Translations under genes and position numbers: made by a program | In this document: positions 19,360 to 30,265 of the stretch, piece after piece | Layout of the letters: each line of letters opens with the position of its first letter | Position numbering within the stretch: position 1 is the first letter of the stretch | NCBI RefSeq assembly: GCF_040183065.1 | Contig: NC_091133.1 | Coordinates: 136,954,306-137,018,305 of the forward strand | DNA: 64,000 bases | Reading direction: 5' to 3' | Source of the DNA: Periplaneta americana | Taxonomy: Eukaryota; Arthropoda; Insecta; Blattodea; Blattidae | Notes under the pieces: generated by a model | Database searches by the model: none | Seen by the model: the letters and a program-made list of their open reading frames with translations, nothing else | Told to the model about the DNA's origin: nothing

Positions 19360-22158
19360 TCCCTTCACGTAGCCCATATTAACGCTCAGAGTTTGGTTGC
19401 ACACTTTGACGAAATTCAATCCATATTCTCGAATCAGAATTTGCATGCTCTTCTCATCTCTGAATCTTGGCTCAAACCTACATTATCCTCAGCGACATTA
19501 CACATAGATGGTTATACGCTATTAAGAAATGATCGTTTAAATAAACAAGGGGGCGGCGTTGCTGCATATGCCAGATCAGATCTCAATCCCAGAATAATAC
19601 ACACATCTCCTGGCGAGTATGCCGGAAAACCTGAAATGCTGTTTGTAGAAGTATTGACAAGCTTTCAGAAATGCCTTATTTGTGTAATTTACCAACCCCC
19701 GAAGATTAACGATATTGCAGAGATCGAGAGATCGTTATTGGAATTCATCACAGATTATGAACACGTCTTAATAATGGGTGATCTTAACACAAATTTGTTA
19801 GCCTCTGATTCGAACTACACTAGACATCTATTGACCATGTTCCAGGCTCTTGATCTAGCAGTCCTTCCCCTTGAACCAACCCACCATACCCAATCTTCCG
19901 AATCCCTATTAGACTTAATTATTACGAAGAATGCAGACAAAGTACAAAAACATGGACAATGTGCGGCTTCGGGAATTTCGTACCACGATATTATTTATCT
20001 AGTATATTCTTTGAAGTGTCCCAAGCCCACACCTAAACTCATAAAGTATCGTGACTTGAAACGTATTGATGAAACCCAACTACTTGAAGACGCAATAAAG
20101 ATTCCCTGGGACTCAATATGGACCTTACATACTGTTGACGAGAAACTTGTTAAACTAAATGAGTATATTATACATTTATATGACAAGCATGCTCCTATCA
20201 AATCTAAACGCGTAAAAAGAACACCAGCACCATGGATGACTGCTGACATACGTAGTATGATTACGGACAGAAACACTGCATACAAAACGTTTAAACATGA
20301 CAAGACAGAAATCTCTTATAATTATTATAAACTCTTACGTAACAGAACTACTCAAGCCATTAGAAACGCAAAACTGAGACATTTTCATAACATCTTGAAA
20401 GGGGGAGCTGACCCTTCCAAATTGTGGAGAAACTTACGGACAATTGGCTTAGGAAATCCCAGGACTCAGGTAGACAGTGTGCCAGTTTCTCTTGACGAAC
20501 TAAATGACCATTTTGCAACGGTACAGTCAATAACCTTGGATACGGTCGACAAACAGCAGACAGTTAACGAATTACAAATGACTCCAATTCCGGATAGAGA
20601 AATATTTTTCTTCACTTATGTCACAGAAACTGAAGTGAGAGCGGCAATAAAACGTATTACTTCTAAAGCTGAAGGTGTGGATAATATTAGTATAATATTA
20701 TTGAAGAAAATATTGGACATAATACTGCCGACATTAACACATATATTCAACGCCTCACTCATAACTTCTACCTACCCGAACCTCTGGAAGAAAGCCTTTA
20801 TCCGTCCGATCCCTAAAATTAAAACCCCATTATGTGCAAATGATTTCCGTCCAATTAGTATCCTACCTGCCCTATCAAAAGCTCTGGAACGTATTGTTCA
20901 CAAACAACTAATGAACTATCTAACCGAACATGCCTTACTGGACGAATACCAATCCGGGTTCAGAAATGGACATAGTACGACTACAGCACTACTAAAAGTG
21001 AATGAGGATATACGTGAAGCCACAGATGAACGTAAATTAACATTACTGACATTACTTGACTTCAGTAAGGCATTTGATACAGTTGACACGGACCTTCTAT
21101 TATGTAAATTAAGACTTCTGCATCTTTCTGAAAGTTCTGTTACTTGGTTTGAATCCTACCTTCGCGAACGTCAACAATGTGTCATTGCATGCGATTATTC
21201 TTCAAGATGGTGTGTCGTGAAATCTGGAATTCAACAAGGATCAGTTCTCGGACCTTTACTCTTCATGATTTATATTAATGACGTGACTAAAATGATAAAA
21301 CACTGCAAATACCATATGTATGCTGACGACTTGCAAATTTATTTGCATTTCCACCCTGATGAGACTAGTGACGCAGTAAATAAAATAAACGAAGACTTAA
21401 ATTCGATTTCACTGTGGTCACACAAATTTGGATTAAGGTTAAATCCAGAGAAATCGCAAGCAATCGTAATGGGACATAATCGTCTACGAAGTACTCTTGA
21501 TAGTGGTACTATACCACATATAACATTGAATGGGATTATTGTTAAATACAGTGAAACAGTTAAAAATCTTGGCATTTTTATGGATAGCGATCTAAATTGG
21601 AACACCCAAGTAACACACACTTGCAAAAAAATATTTTCTCAACTTCACTCTTTGTTTCATATGAAAGAATTTCTACCACTTAGTCTAAAAAAGAATCTTA
21701 TTCAGACGCTTGTAATGCCCCATTTTGATTATTGCGATTCCTTACTAACTAATGTAAGTTCACTCTTAGCTGAGAGACTACAACGTGTTCATAATGTGTG
21801 CATACGATTCATCTGCAATACTCGTAAATTTGACCATATAACACCTTCCCTCCAGTTACTTTCATGGGTGCGTCTGAAGGAACGAAGAACAATACATTCA
21901 CTGTCTCTTCTATTTAGAATCATGCATACTTCTACTCCGAATTATCTCTTATCGCGCTTTCAATTTCTTACAACTCTTCGAAACCGACATCAAGCACTTC
22001 TTTCTATCCCTCATCATAGAACGTCTCTATACTCATCCTCGTACACTGTAGAAATACCTCGTCTCTGGAATTCGCTACCTAATGATGTCAGGGACTGCCG
22101 GACTTTATCACAATTCAAAATTAAATTGGAAAATTTTGTCTTGTTTAATGCTTTTTAG
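19360..22158 (+). CDS. LINE ORF2: endonuclease and reverse transcriptase
   Basis: One unbroken frame of over 920 codons. Homology begins before the TTG at 19393 (HVAHINAQSLVAHFDEIQ), so the frame is truncated at its 5' end and has no real start codon. Numbering from 19393, the APE-type endonuclease has E24 (ISESWLKP) and D130/N132 (GDLNTN). The usual SDH catalytic motif, however, reads S-Y-H because codon 197 is TAC (19981-19983). The reverse transcriptase has FRPISILPALSK (from 485), LLDFSKAFDTVD (around 556), GIQQGSVLGPLLF and YADD (643-646). The C-terminal part ends LWNSLPNDV. The RT looks catalytically complete. The endonuclease is probably impaired. A recent retrotransposon copy that cannot be expressed from its own promoter. 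Confidence 0.93.
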   Translation, partial: SLHVAHINAQSLVAHFDEIQSIFSNQNLHALLISESWLKPTLSSATLHIDGYTLLRNDRLNKQGGGVAAYARSDLNPRIIHTSPGEYAGKPEMLFVEVLTSFQKCLICVIYQPPKINDIAEIERSLLEFITDYEHVLIMGDLNTNLLASDSNYTRHLLTMFQALDLAVLPLEPTHHTQSSESLLDLIITKNADKVQKHGQCAASGISYHDIIYLVYSLKCPKPTPKLIKYRDLKRIDETQLLEDAIKIPWDSIWTLHTVDEKLVKLNEYIIHLYDKHAPIKSKRVKRTPAPWMTADIRSMITDRNTAYKTFKHDKTEISYNYYKLLRNRTTQAIRNAKLRHFHNILKGGADPSKLWRNLRTIGLGNPRTQVDSVPVSLDELNDHFATVQSITLDTVDKQQTVNELQMTPIPDREIFFFTYVTETEVRAAIKRITSKAEGVDNISIILLKKILDIILPTLTHIFNASLITSTYPNLWKKAFIRPIPKIKTPLCANDFRPISILPALSKALERIVHKQLMNYLTEHALLDEYQSGFRNGHSTTTALLKVNEDIREATDERKLTLLTLLDFSKAFDTVDTDLLLCKLRLLHLSESSVTWFESYLRERQQCVIACDYSSRWCVVKSGIQQGSVLGPLLFMIYINDVTKMIKHCKYHMYADDLQIYLHFHPDETSDAVNKINEDLNSISLWSHKFGLRLNPEKSQAIVMGHNRLRSTLDSGTIPHITLNGIIVKYSETVKNLGIFMDSDLNWNTQVTHTCKKIFSQLHSLFHMKEFLPLSLKKNLIQTLVMPHFDYCDSLLTNVSSLLAERLQRVHNVCIRFICNTRKFDHITPSLQLLSWVRLKERRTIHSLSLLFRIMHTSTPNYLLSRFQFLTTLRNRHQALLSIPHHRTSLYSSSYTVEIPRLWNSLPNDVRDCRTLSQFKIKLENFVLFNAF

Positions 22159-22412
22159 ATATTGCTAGAAGTGTCGATTTGTGTTTTTTTTTACTCCAGA
22201 TTAAAATCGCAAGTTTCTTGTTTATGTTAGTTAATTAGGATACAATTAATTTTACTTAATCACTCATTTAAAGTTTGTGTGACTGCAACCTGTGTATATT
22301 TTTGTGTGACTTTACTTCGTTTATAGTGTTTTTTTTTTCCTTTTTATTTCTGTTATTGTATTTGTATTCCTGGTGTTGTGGAAGAGAAGGCCTGATGGCC
22401 TTAACTACACCA

Positions 22413-22461
22413 GAATAAATAAATAAATAAATAAATAAATAAATATTATTATTATTATTAT
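22413..22461 (+). repeat. AAAT tail and ATT run
   Basis: About eight AAAT units (LINE 3' tail) followed by about six ATT units (target microsatellite). Confidence 0.92.
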
Positions 22462-23439
22462 GTCCCGCGATAAATAATGAAGTTTTCAATTGCTGGTTAA
22501 TTATTATAAAGAATAGAACAAACGCAAATTAACCGACAAGACCAGCGAGGAGAATTAGACGGAATCGTTTGAGACTCACATTTGGGAGGTCCCGAATTCA
22601 AACCCCGTGAGCGGCCAATTTGACTGTTTTTTTTTTCCCCATAGATACAAAGGCGAATGCCGGATTGGCAATGTTTATACCATGATTCATCACTGCCTTA
22701 ATATTCAATATAAAAATAAAAACAAAATCTACATCAGTTACTTGAACAGAAGCCATCTACAACACAGAACAATGCAAACAGAAACTCAACAACAATAGTC
22801 AATGGCCAACTGATATGCCCAAAGATTCTACACACACGATATGACCACAAATGTTATAACGTGTATAAAGGAAACCAGCTCCAACTACCTAATTTAAATA
22901 ATGGAAAAAATCGGAAGTAACACGAGAAGACCCGCTGCACATCAGGTACAACCATCCGTCCTGGGAAAATGTTAATTCTGACGAAGAATTAGAACGGACG
23001 GAAACGCAAGGAGATCCAATCTAGCTGTACGTCACACAGTTAAATGACTAAATGCTCCAAGGCTTTCAGCTACATCAAGTTGGCAGCACTGCAACACTGA
23101 CATCTGTAGTAACTTTTCTTGCGGTGCGTGTAATCAATCGTTACTCACGTTATGGATGGGACTCATTTAAACTTGCAGGAGGGAGTTCATAAATCTTGAG
23201 ACACATACAAAGCAAACTTAGCCGTGGAATTGGAAGGCATCGGGGATTTTCTTCCGGCTGTTTACTTAACTTTTGTTGCAGCGATCCCCCCCCCCCTCTC
23301 CTTGATCTTGCACTTTTCCATGCCTGCAACTCAGCACGGGTTCTTCATAAATTTCTGAAGAAGAAAGAAAAAAAGACCTACAGGTCTACCATGATGTGAT
23401 CACCAAAGGACCGGGCTTCGACAAAAGTATTATGGGATT
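22462..23439. other. unassigned sequence, possible SINE B-box
   Basis: Around 22570-22615, GGTCCCGAATTCAAACCCCG resembles a degraded B-box, but no A-box or tail was found. A run of ten C lies at about 23287-23296. No gene supported. Confidence 0.3.
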
Positions 23440-26190
23440 TATTATTATTAAGTACTGAACACAGTGTGTGTGCAGAAAAAAAGTATATGAGGATACAAAT
23501 AGTGATTCGCCAGCCTTTTGCAAAACAAGTGTTCGGTTTTGTTCTTTTTGCACAGTTTGTCAGGTGGTAGCGGGTGCATTGTCTTCACAGAGTACGCACC
23601 TGCAGTCGCCGTTTGGTGCGTGGCATCCCTTGGTTCAGCATATTTTTCCGTGAACAGCAGACGGGTGTAGACGTGTCGCAACTCGAAGTTGGGCCCTTCC
23701 CATATGTCGGTTTTCATGGTTTCAGTTTCGAAGAGTTCTCTAGGGATCTCACGTGCTTTCTCTCGTCTTTTTTGCAGGACTGCTTGCGAGGCGGTGGTGT
23801 CTGGCAGTCCGGAGGTCAGTTTTATGTCATCCACAAAGAATGATTCATTGGCGATTATGTACGTTAATCTGTTTTCCGAAAATTTTGAAATCTGGAAAAC
23901 ACACTTGAGGTTTGGCTTTAATATCTTCTAAGGTTAGATTCTGTAAGTATATGCCAGTTAAACTGTATGCCTATGTCACTACTTGGGCCATTTTGAGTTT
24001 GAACAGTGCCATTGCAGTGTCTGTTGAGAGGCTGTAGGGTTTTCTTATTTCGCACTAGCTCTGGTTGCTGCTGCCTTTTCCTTGATGTGTAAGGTGAAGT
24101 TGATCCTGTAGTCTGCAGTGTGATTCCCAGATATTTTAAAGAAGAGACAATTTCTAAGGAAGCGTTGTGGCAGGAAAAGTTGTCATTTGCGCATAATCTT
24201 CCACCTCTTCGAAATTCCATAACTTTCGTTTTTGCATTATTTATTTTTAGGGCGTTGCTCTCTGTCCACTGCTTAAGATTACTGAAGGTTGATTGCAGTG
24301 TGACGTGGTTTTTCGAAAGTATCACCATTTCGTCCGCGTACATTATCAGTTTAAGATCTGTGTGACGTCTGCGGTCATCAGATTCAGGAAGCTCATAGGG
24401 TCTCCCTGTAAGACTCCCCTTGTTTGTGGTACGGGTGGTGTAATCGAGATGCCATCGTAAATTCTGACATGGTTGACGTTCAGGATGGTTTTTATTGCCT
24501 GTATATCATGTCCCATGGAGTCCCGTGTTTTCTCAAGTGTTTGAATTAGTAATTTTCTGTCGATACTGTCGAATGCTTTGGCATAGTCTATGAAAATGGC
24601 ATATAGGGAGGTAGATGGCTGTGATAGTGCGTCATCGATTTCCTTGAGAACTTCCCCAATTGCGAGGATTGTAGATCTTTCCATAAATCCAAACTGACAT
24701 TGCGGGATTACTCCCATTATTCTTGGTGAGATTGGCTCATCAGGAGTTTTGAGAAAACTTCAAAAGTCGTGCTTTTCAATGCTATACCGCGGTAAGAGTT
24801 GTGTCTTCCTTACTGCCTTTTCCTTTGTACAATGTGACGATTGTTGATTCTGTCCATGAGTCGGAGATTTTTTTTCTTTTCAAGCATTCATTGAATACTA
24901 GGGTTAACGTTTCTGTAATGTCTGGTTCAGTTTCTTTAGGTGCTCATTATAAATCCCATCAGGTCCTGCAGCTTTCCTGTTCTTCAAGTCTGTTACACAG
25001 TTTTTCACTTCTTCCGATGTGAAGGGTTGGTATGTGTGCAATGAGAGTTCTCTTGTTTCGAAGTCATTTCATGTGTTATCACAGAATAGGCCTAATTCTC
25101 TGAAGTGTTGTACCCATTGCGCTGAGATGATGAGAGGGTTTTGTGGTTGAAACTTAGTACTTAGGATCTTACGTGGTTTCTCTTCTACTTCTGCAATTAG
25201 TTTCAGTTCTTGATTTAGGTCAAATTCCATTTTCTTTGCTGTTAGCATTTCTTTGCAAATTTTCCTCTTTTCTGCATCTTCTGAAGTGTATTTTGGTCGA
25301 TGCTAATCCTCGCCTCGTGTAGGTAGAAGAGTGTCTCACGTCGCAGGAGATAACATTCACAATCAAACCAATGTTTGAATATTCTAGTATTAGTGTATGT
25401 TGGTGCTTATGCAAGTAGTATCTGCTGTAGGTTTCCTGTGGCTGTGTCTAAGTCGCGTTTCTTAATCAGCTGTGATATTGCAGGGATTGCATCTTTGTTT
25501 GATTGCCATAAGTCATCGTTAATCTGTCTGGTGCGTCGTATTGGGGTTTCAGGTGCCTGACTGGATCTCTCTTTCCTCATAAGCTGGAAGCGAGTCAAGA
25601 CTGGAAGGTGTTTTCTTAGTGGAGTATCTGTCTCATTTGGGTACATACCTGTTTACTGAGAAAGACTAGGTTGATAGTACTTTTCCCATTTGGAGCGATA
25701 TAAGTATGCTCGCTTTCGGTATTCACCAGTTTGAGCCCTGAGTCGGCCAGGAAATTTGCTACGCTGTCTATCTTTATGTTTCTTCTATCGATGCGGCAGT
25801 TGAAGTCTCCTGCTACGATCATAGGTTTGTTGTCCTCGAGGGACTCAAAGGCTTCCCCTGAACTATCGGTGATGCTATCTGCGTCTACATTGGGGCTGAA
25901 GTATGCTATAATAATATTGAACATTCGTGTGGATAGTGTTAATGTATTTTGAGATTTTGTAAGAACGTTCAAGGGTTGTAGGTGAAGTTTGAAGTAACAA
26001 CTACTTCCTCGGGACGTCCTCTGTTCCCTTGTTTAGCCAGGATGTGCACTCCATAATAATCGTCAATTCTTATATCTTCTGTAGCGAAAGTTTTTGTCAA
26101 CATCATGTCATGAAATTTCCATCTTACACTCGGTTCCATAGATATCACTGATTTCACTCCTTCAACATTCCATGCCATGATCTGAAATGT
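23440..26190 (-). pseudogene. decayed LINE with endonuclease and reverse transcriptase, minus strand
   Basis: Read from 26178 downward, several frames make up one damaged ORF2. The endonuclease start is AWNVEGVKSV (26178-25969). Next come IIAYFSPNVDADS, VAGDFNCRIDRRN and HTYIAPNGKSTINLVFL (25972-25616), a linker rich in charged residues (25646-25220), and reverse transcriptase blocks QFGFMERSTILAI, AIFIDYAKAFDSIDRK and TRGVLQGDPMSFLNLMTADV (24717-24346). MYADEMVILSKN and FSSLKYLGIT-type sequence follow (24343-23918), then a C-terminal part (23834-23448). At least four frame changes or stops separate the pieces. The palm motif reads Y-A-D-E and not Y-A-D-D (E codon at 24329-24331). It ends near a short TAA-rich tail at about 23440. 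Confidence 0.88.
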
Positions 26191-26433
26191 CTGGGATGCT
26201 ATATTGTTGTCGTGTGGTCTGGTTGGTTGGTGTTGCGATTTATGGTGAACAGAGGCTGTGGAAATATTTTTACCAAATACGTCAATGTCCCTTATTTCAC
26301 TAATGCTTCATATCGCAGTTTCTCATTTCTAGACTGTGACTTTGCCCTTTTTGCCTACTTTGTTCCTTCACTCAAAGTTAAAGGCTCCTTAAACATCCAT
26401 TACAGAGCCCTAGGTTTAAGATATGGAAGTCCT

Positions 26434-26629
26434 ATAGGGTGCTAATCATAGACATTTCCCTAGCCCGCGCTACGAGAGTGCTAAACTAGCCCCGGCTATC
26501 GACTGATTACTTGTACGAGATTCATTATCATATCATATCGCTAACATTGGTTTATGAATACGAAAAACGTTAGTTCGCTGATCATCCACCGGAAGCCCGC
26601 GCTAAGAATGTCTATGAATACGGCCCATA
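26434..26629. mobile_element. short inverted-repeat element with ATA target duplication
   Basis: Element 26437-26626. The left end is GGGTGCTAATCATAGACATT. The right end, inverted, is GGGCCGTATTCATAGACATT followed by CTTAGCGCGGGC. ATA precedes the left end and follows the right end, a 3-bp duplication as in PIF/Harbinger-type elements. The right half also holds GTTAGTTCGCTGATCATCCA. Non-coding, 190 bases. Confidence 0.7.
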
Positions 26630-28156
26630 GAGTCTAAAATTGCCTATTTTTATTATAAGTGTACATAAATGCCTACTTCGGTCTTTTAAGATTTCTCAGT
26701 TTAAAACCGATCCTTGCTTCATTCCACGGCCAAAGAACAAATTGAAAAAAAATGATGAGAGGAGAATTGTAGGTAAATATTGTTGCGGATGTTTAGCTCG
26801 TCAAAATCATACTCTTTTAATGCTTAACATAGATATAGGGAGTAGCTAAGTGTGTAGAATGTGGCATCACTGTTCTCTGCAGACGTTATTAAAATAACAA
26901 TTCACTCAGTTCCGTTTAATTTCATATTTTTCATTGTTGTGTCATTTGAACCAAACTAGTGAGCTTGGTATGGATTCCACATTAAACCACAGAACAACGA
27001 GAACACTAGGGCCTATTTAAGCCTAAAGCAGGAGTGTGTTGCTCAAAAATGGCTATGACATGGTGGAAATCATCTTAATTTTATAACAAACTGCAATGTT
27101 GCAAAGAGCTAAGTTGTGAGGTTTTCATGTCTAACCTTCATTATTTAGAACATGAATTCAAGATTCTTGGATTATTTTTCTATTCAAGTTTTGTGCGAAA
27201 AAAAAAATATGCGACAATATTAAAATACAGCAAGTCATGAGAGCTACGCAGTCGGACAACAAAAATCGAAAGAGCCACTTTTTCAACTTCCGTCAGACCA
27301 TGAAACCAGAAAAATGTCAATGGAAAATTGTGAACTGCAATGATTCCAGCAAATATTTCTTTCAATTAACTGGAAAATAAAACACTGTAGAAATTTCTTG
27401 AAAAATTAACAAAAATGCAAGTCCACACTGAAGGAATGTTGCCAGTAAAGGCTGGAGCTGCTGCTATGGAAAAGACTAAAAATATGAAGACAAAATCCTG
27501 GATGGGAAAACGGCGACTACAGCATACAGTACTGCGTGGAGAGATGCAGCGAGATCAGGTTACTTGTTTTAAATATGCTTGTGGGGTAAAAGAACATTTC
27601 CTGCATTTAAGAATATTCCTAGCAAAGAAGAGCATCCTTTGCAATGGAGAAGTTAGAAAAATACTTTGTTGTACATGGTTTTCACGACATTAGTGTTGCA
27701 CATTGTAAAAATATTAATTTGAAAATAATAACTGAATTGTAATGAGTGCCTATCAGTACCCCTTGTATTTTTATTGTCTATATAAATGCCTATTTCAAGC
27801 ATTTCTACTGTCTTCTTTCCTGCCCATTTCCTATTATTAGTGCCTATTATGTCACAGTTTCAGTGATTTCATCACCTCAATCTTCATAGCGCGAATAAAG
27901 AATTACAATAGAAACTTAGTTTCATTTCCTACTATACCTACTTATAATATGTAGAAAAGTTTAAGCTCTTACTAATTTTTATATGTAATGGCGGGTACGT
28001 CATTCACCCATATGAAGCTAGTTGTGTAGACTAATTTACCGACAGAGCAAAGCCCAGGGTGCACCACAGGAGACTGGTCTACGCTACATCCGTGATGATG
28101 ACTACGATGGTGATTTTAATTGGTTATTGTATGACGCTTTTTCAACTGCTATGGTT
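26630..28156. other. unassigned sequence
   Basis: Two plus-strand frames (26640-26849 and 27415-27693, 69 and 92 codons) are lysine- and cysteine-rich but match no family I know. The phrase TGCCTATT recurs around 26640 and 27745-27850, hinting at an old repeat. Confidence 0.35.
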
Positions 28157-28645
28157 ATACAGGGACATAATTTTACTTTTACTAAAATTTCTAATATTAA
28201 CCTGGCTATACTTTTGGATTAACGGTTGAGAACCGGAAACACCGTTTGCAACCCACTTTCACGACTGGAGTTCGATGATACTGTGTAAAATACAAACAAA
28301 TCACATTACTAAGTATAGGAAGGAAGAAAATTAGTTCATCCATTTACGTAAACTAGGAAATATCGCGATTTTGAGTTTCATCATTTTCATTAAGTTTTTG
28401 TTAATCAAAATACAGTACTGTAGCCTATTAACAGTACGCTTTTTTACTCATGAACTGAGCTACCCATTCGGACGTATTCATTATGCAGTGTATATTATAC
28501 TGTCTACAGCACATTAGCGTACAATATAGAGAATGAAGTTAAATTGAAAAATAATCATAGTATGGATATTTAAACACATTTTTGAAAATGGTGGCCGTTC
28601 ATTTCGATACAGGCTTTAGTTCCTTTGTGCATTTTATCGCAATCA
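28157..28645 (+). repeat. dispersed repeat R1, copy 3
   Basis: The longest copy, starting ACAGGGACATAATTTTACTT. It is closely similar to 10147-10600, including the blocks ATTATGCAGTGTATATTATA and AATATAGAGAATGAAGTTAA. Confidence 0.8.
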
Positions 28646-29890
28646 ACGACATTGTGGCTACCCAAGTACGAGCACATTTTGCCTCAATATTCTACACAAT
28701 CCTAAGACAAGCTTTTGTTTGTAACAGACTCCACACGTCCGATACGTAGCAGTCATATTTTAATACGCACATTTCACGCGTATCACACCAAGTAATATTA
28801 CTTTGATGAACACGGCGTCCCCAGGTTGCAGAAGGGATAGCAAACTCCCCTTCTCTTGACACTTTTCCATTAATCTTCATAAATTGAGGTCTAGATGATA
28901 GCTTAGTCCTACTGGGCCCGCCACACACCTGAACATTTCTACGTAAATTAAATTTCCTTGTGGCACAAGACTACCGTGCTCGGTTGGTATGGGATTTGAA
29001 AATAAATCAAAATGAAATGCGTGAGGTAAATTCCCAGTTCTGACAGGATACAAAAATCTACATTCAACGCATTTTCCGCTGATCCATGAATATCATGCTT
29101 TCATTATTAAGTGTGATTACTTCAATGGAAATGATTAATGTGGCGCTTTCCGAATTAATTTAAAAATCGTGCGTGAGCACCACTCCGCGATGTTACAAGC
29201 AAACTGGGAATTGCACTGGCCTACGTCATCGAAGTCATATGTTCACATTGATATTGAAAGAAAAGCATTTCTGAAAGAATGCATAAATTTTAAAAATGAT
29301 TACTTCTATCACAGATTGTTTCTAAAGCATAACGCACGTGAACGAGTCGCTGGAGCCAAGATTTGCTCTAGTATACGTGATGTGAACAATTTCTGACGGA
29401 GAGTTACACTTTATGACAGCGTTACGTCGGAAAAAGTAGGCCTACTTTTTGGAAAACTGTTTATCTCACTGAGCAAAGCGAAATATCCTGAAATTTTGAA
29501 AGGATTAGTCTTTACAAGTTGGATGGCGCACATGAAAAGTAATTCAAAATGGCGGTTTATTCAAATTTAACTCAAAATAAACTGAAAACAGCGCAGATTT
29601 TAGGACTTATGCAAACTTAATAATTTACATTGGACTGCGAAATATTCTTTTTTTTTCTGTTATTTCAAATTTAAAATATGATTTAAGTTAATTTAAACAA
29701 GCTGAATCCAAACATAAAAAATACTTTTATCGTAGACTATAGTGTTAGGGCATATTTTTTAATAAATTTCAAAACTACTTTTCATTAAAAACTCTCCTAA
29801 TTTATACAGAGACCAAAAGAATATGCATAAATATTTTTGTCTACATTAATTATCGTAGTGGTGTTCAAGTTATAAACCTAAACGAATTCA
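28646..29890. other. unassigned AT-rich sequence
   Basis: Short frames only (for example 29169-29396 plus). From about 29600 onwards it may already be LINE 3' UTR, but the boundary is not visible. Confidence 0.3.
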
Positions 29891-29899
29891 GATAAGCTT

Positions 29900-30265
29900 A
29901 TATTTATGTACAAATTTACCTTTATGAATTACAGTCTATATAAACGTTTCACAGGTTACTTTAGAAGATTTGAGATTAAGTTTATATTTGTGTACAATTA
30001 ATGTATTAGGCCTAGTATAAATTGTAGTCTATTTAATCACATTAATTCCTAAATAATTAAGTTATTACTTTTTCGCATACACTTTATACCTTAAAAAGGT
30101 CTAATTAGATAAAAATACCTTAGTCTTTAAAATTTAATTGAAGGCTATTGTAGTAGAATCTGGAGTGAATTGTAAATACTTATTCTTTAAATATGTATTA
30201 TGTCCCTATCGTATTAAGACTTGAGTGAAAGAGAAGCTGCCAGCGAAAATAAAACATTCTACATT
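29900..30265 (+). mobile_element. LINE 3' UTR fragment
   Basis: Follows the same order as 36760-37165: ATTACTTTTTCGCATACACT, GTAGAATCTGGAGTG, TTAAATATGTATTATG, GAGTGAAAGAGAAG and CTGCCAGCGAAAATAAAACA. It is 5'-truncated and has no coding sequence. The central AAGGCC..GGCCTT stem seen in sibling copies is deleted here (GAGAAGCTGCCAGC). Confidence 0.75.

Larger units (their letters stand above)
19358..22461 (+). mobile_element. 5'-truncated CR1/jockey-like LINE inserted in an ATT microsatellite
   Basis: The insertion is bounded on the left by (ATT)n at 19296-19357 and on the right by ATT units at 22445-22461. This fits insertion into, and duplication of, a microsatellite target. It contains the end of the endonuclease/reverse transcriptase ORF (19360-22158), a 250-base 3' UTR and an AAAT tail. 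ORF1 and the first residues of ORF2 are missing. The 3' UTR ends with AGAAGGCCTGATGGCCTTAA, a short stem shared with other copies in the window. Confidence 0.88.
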
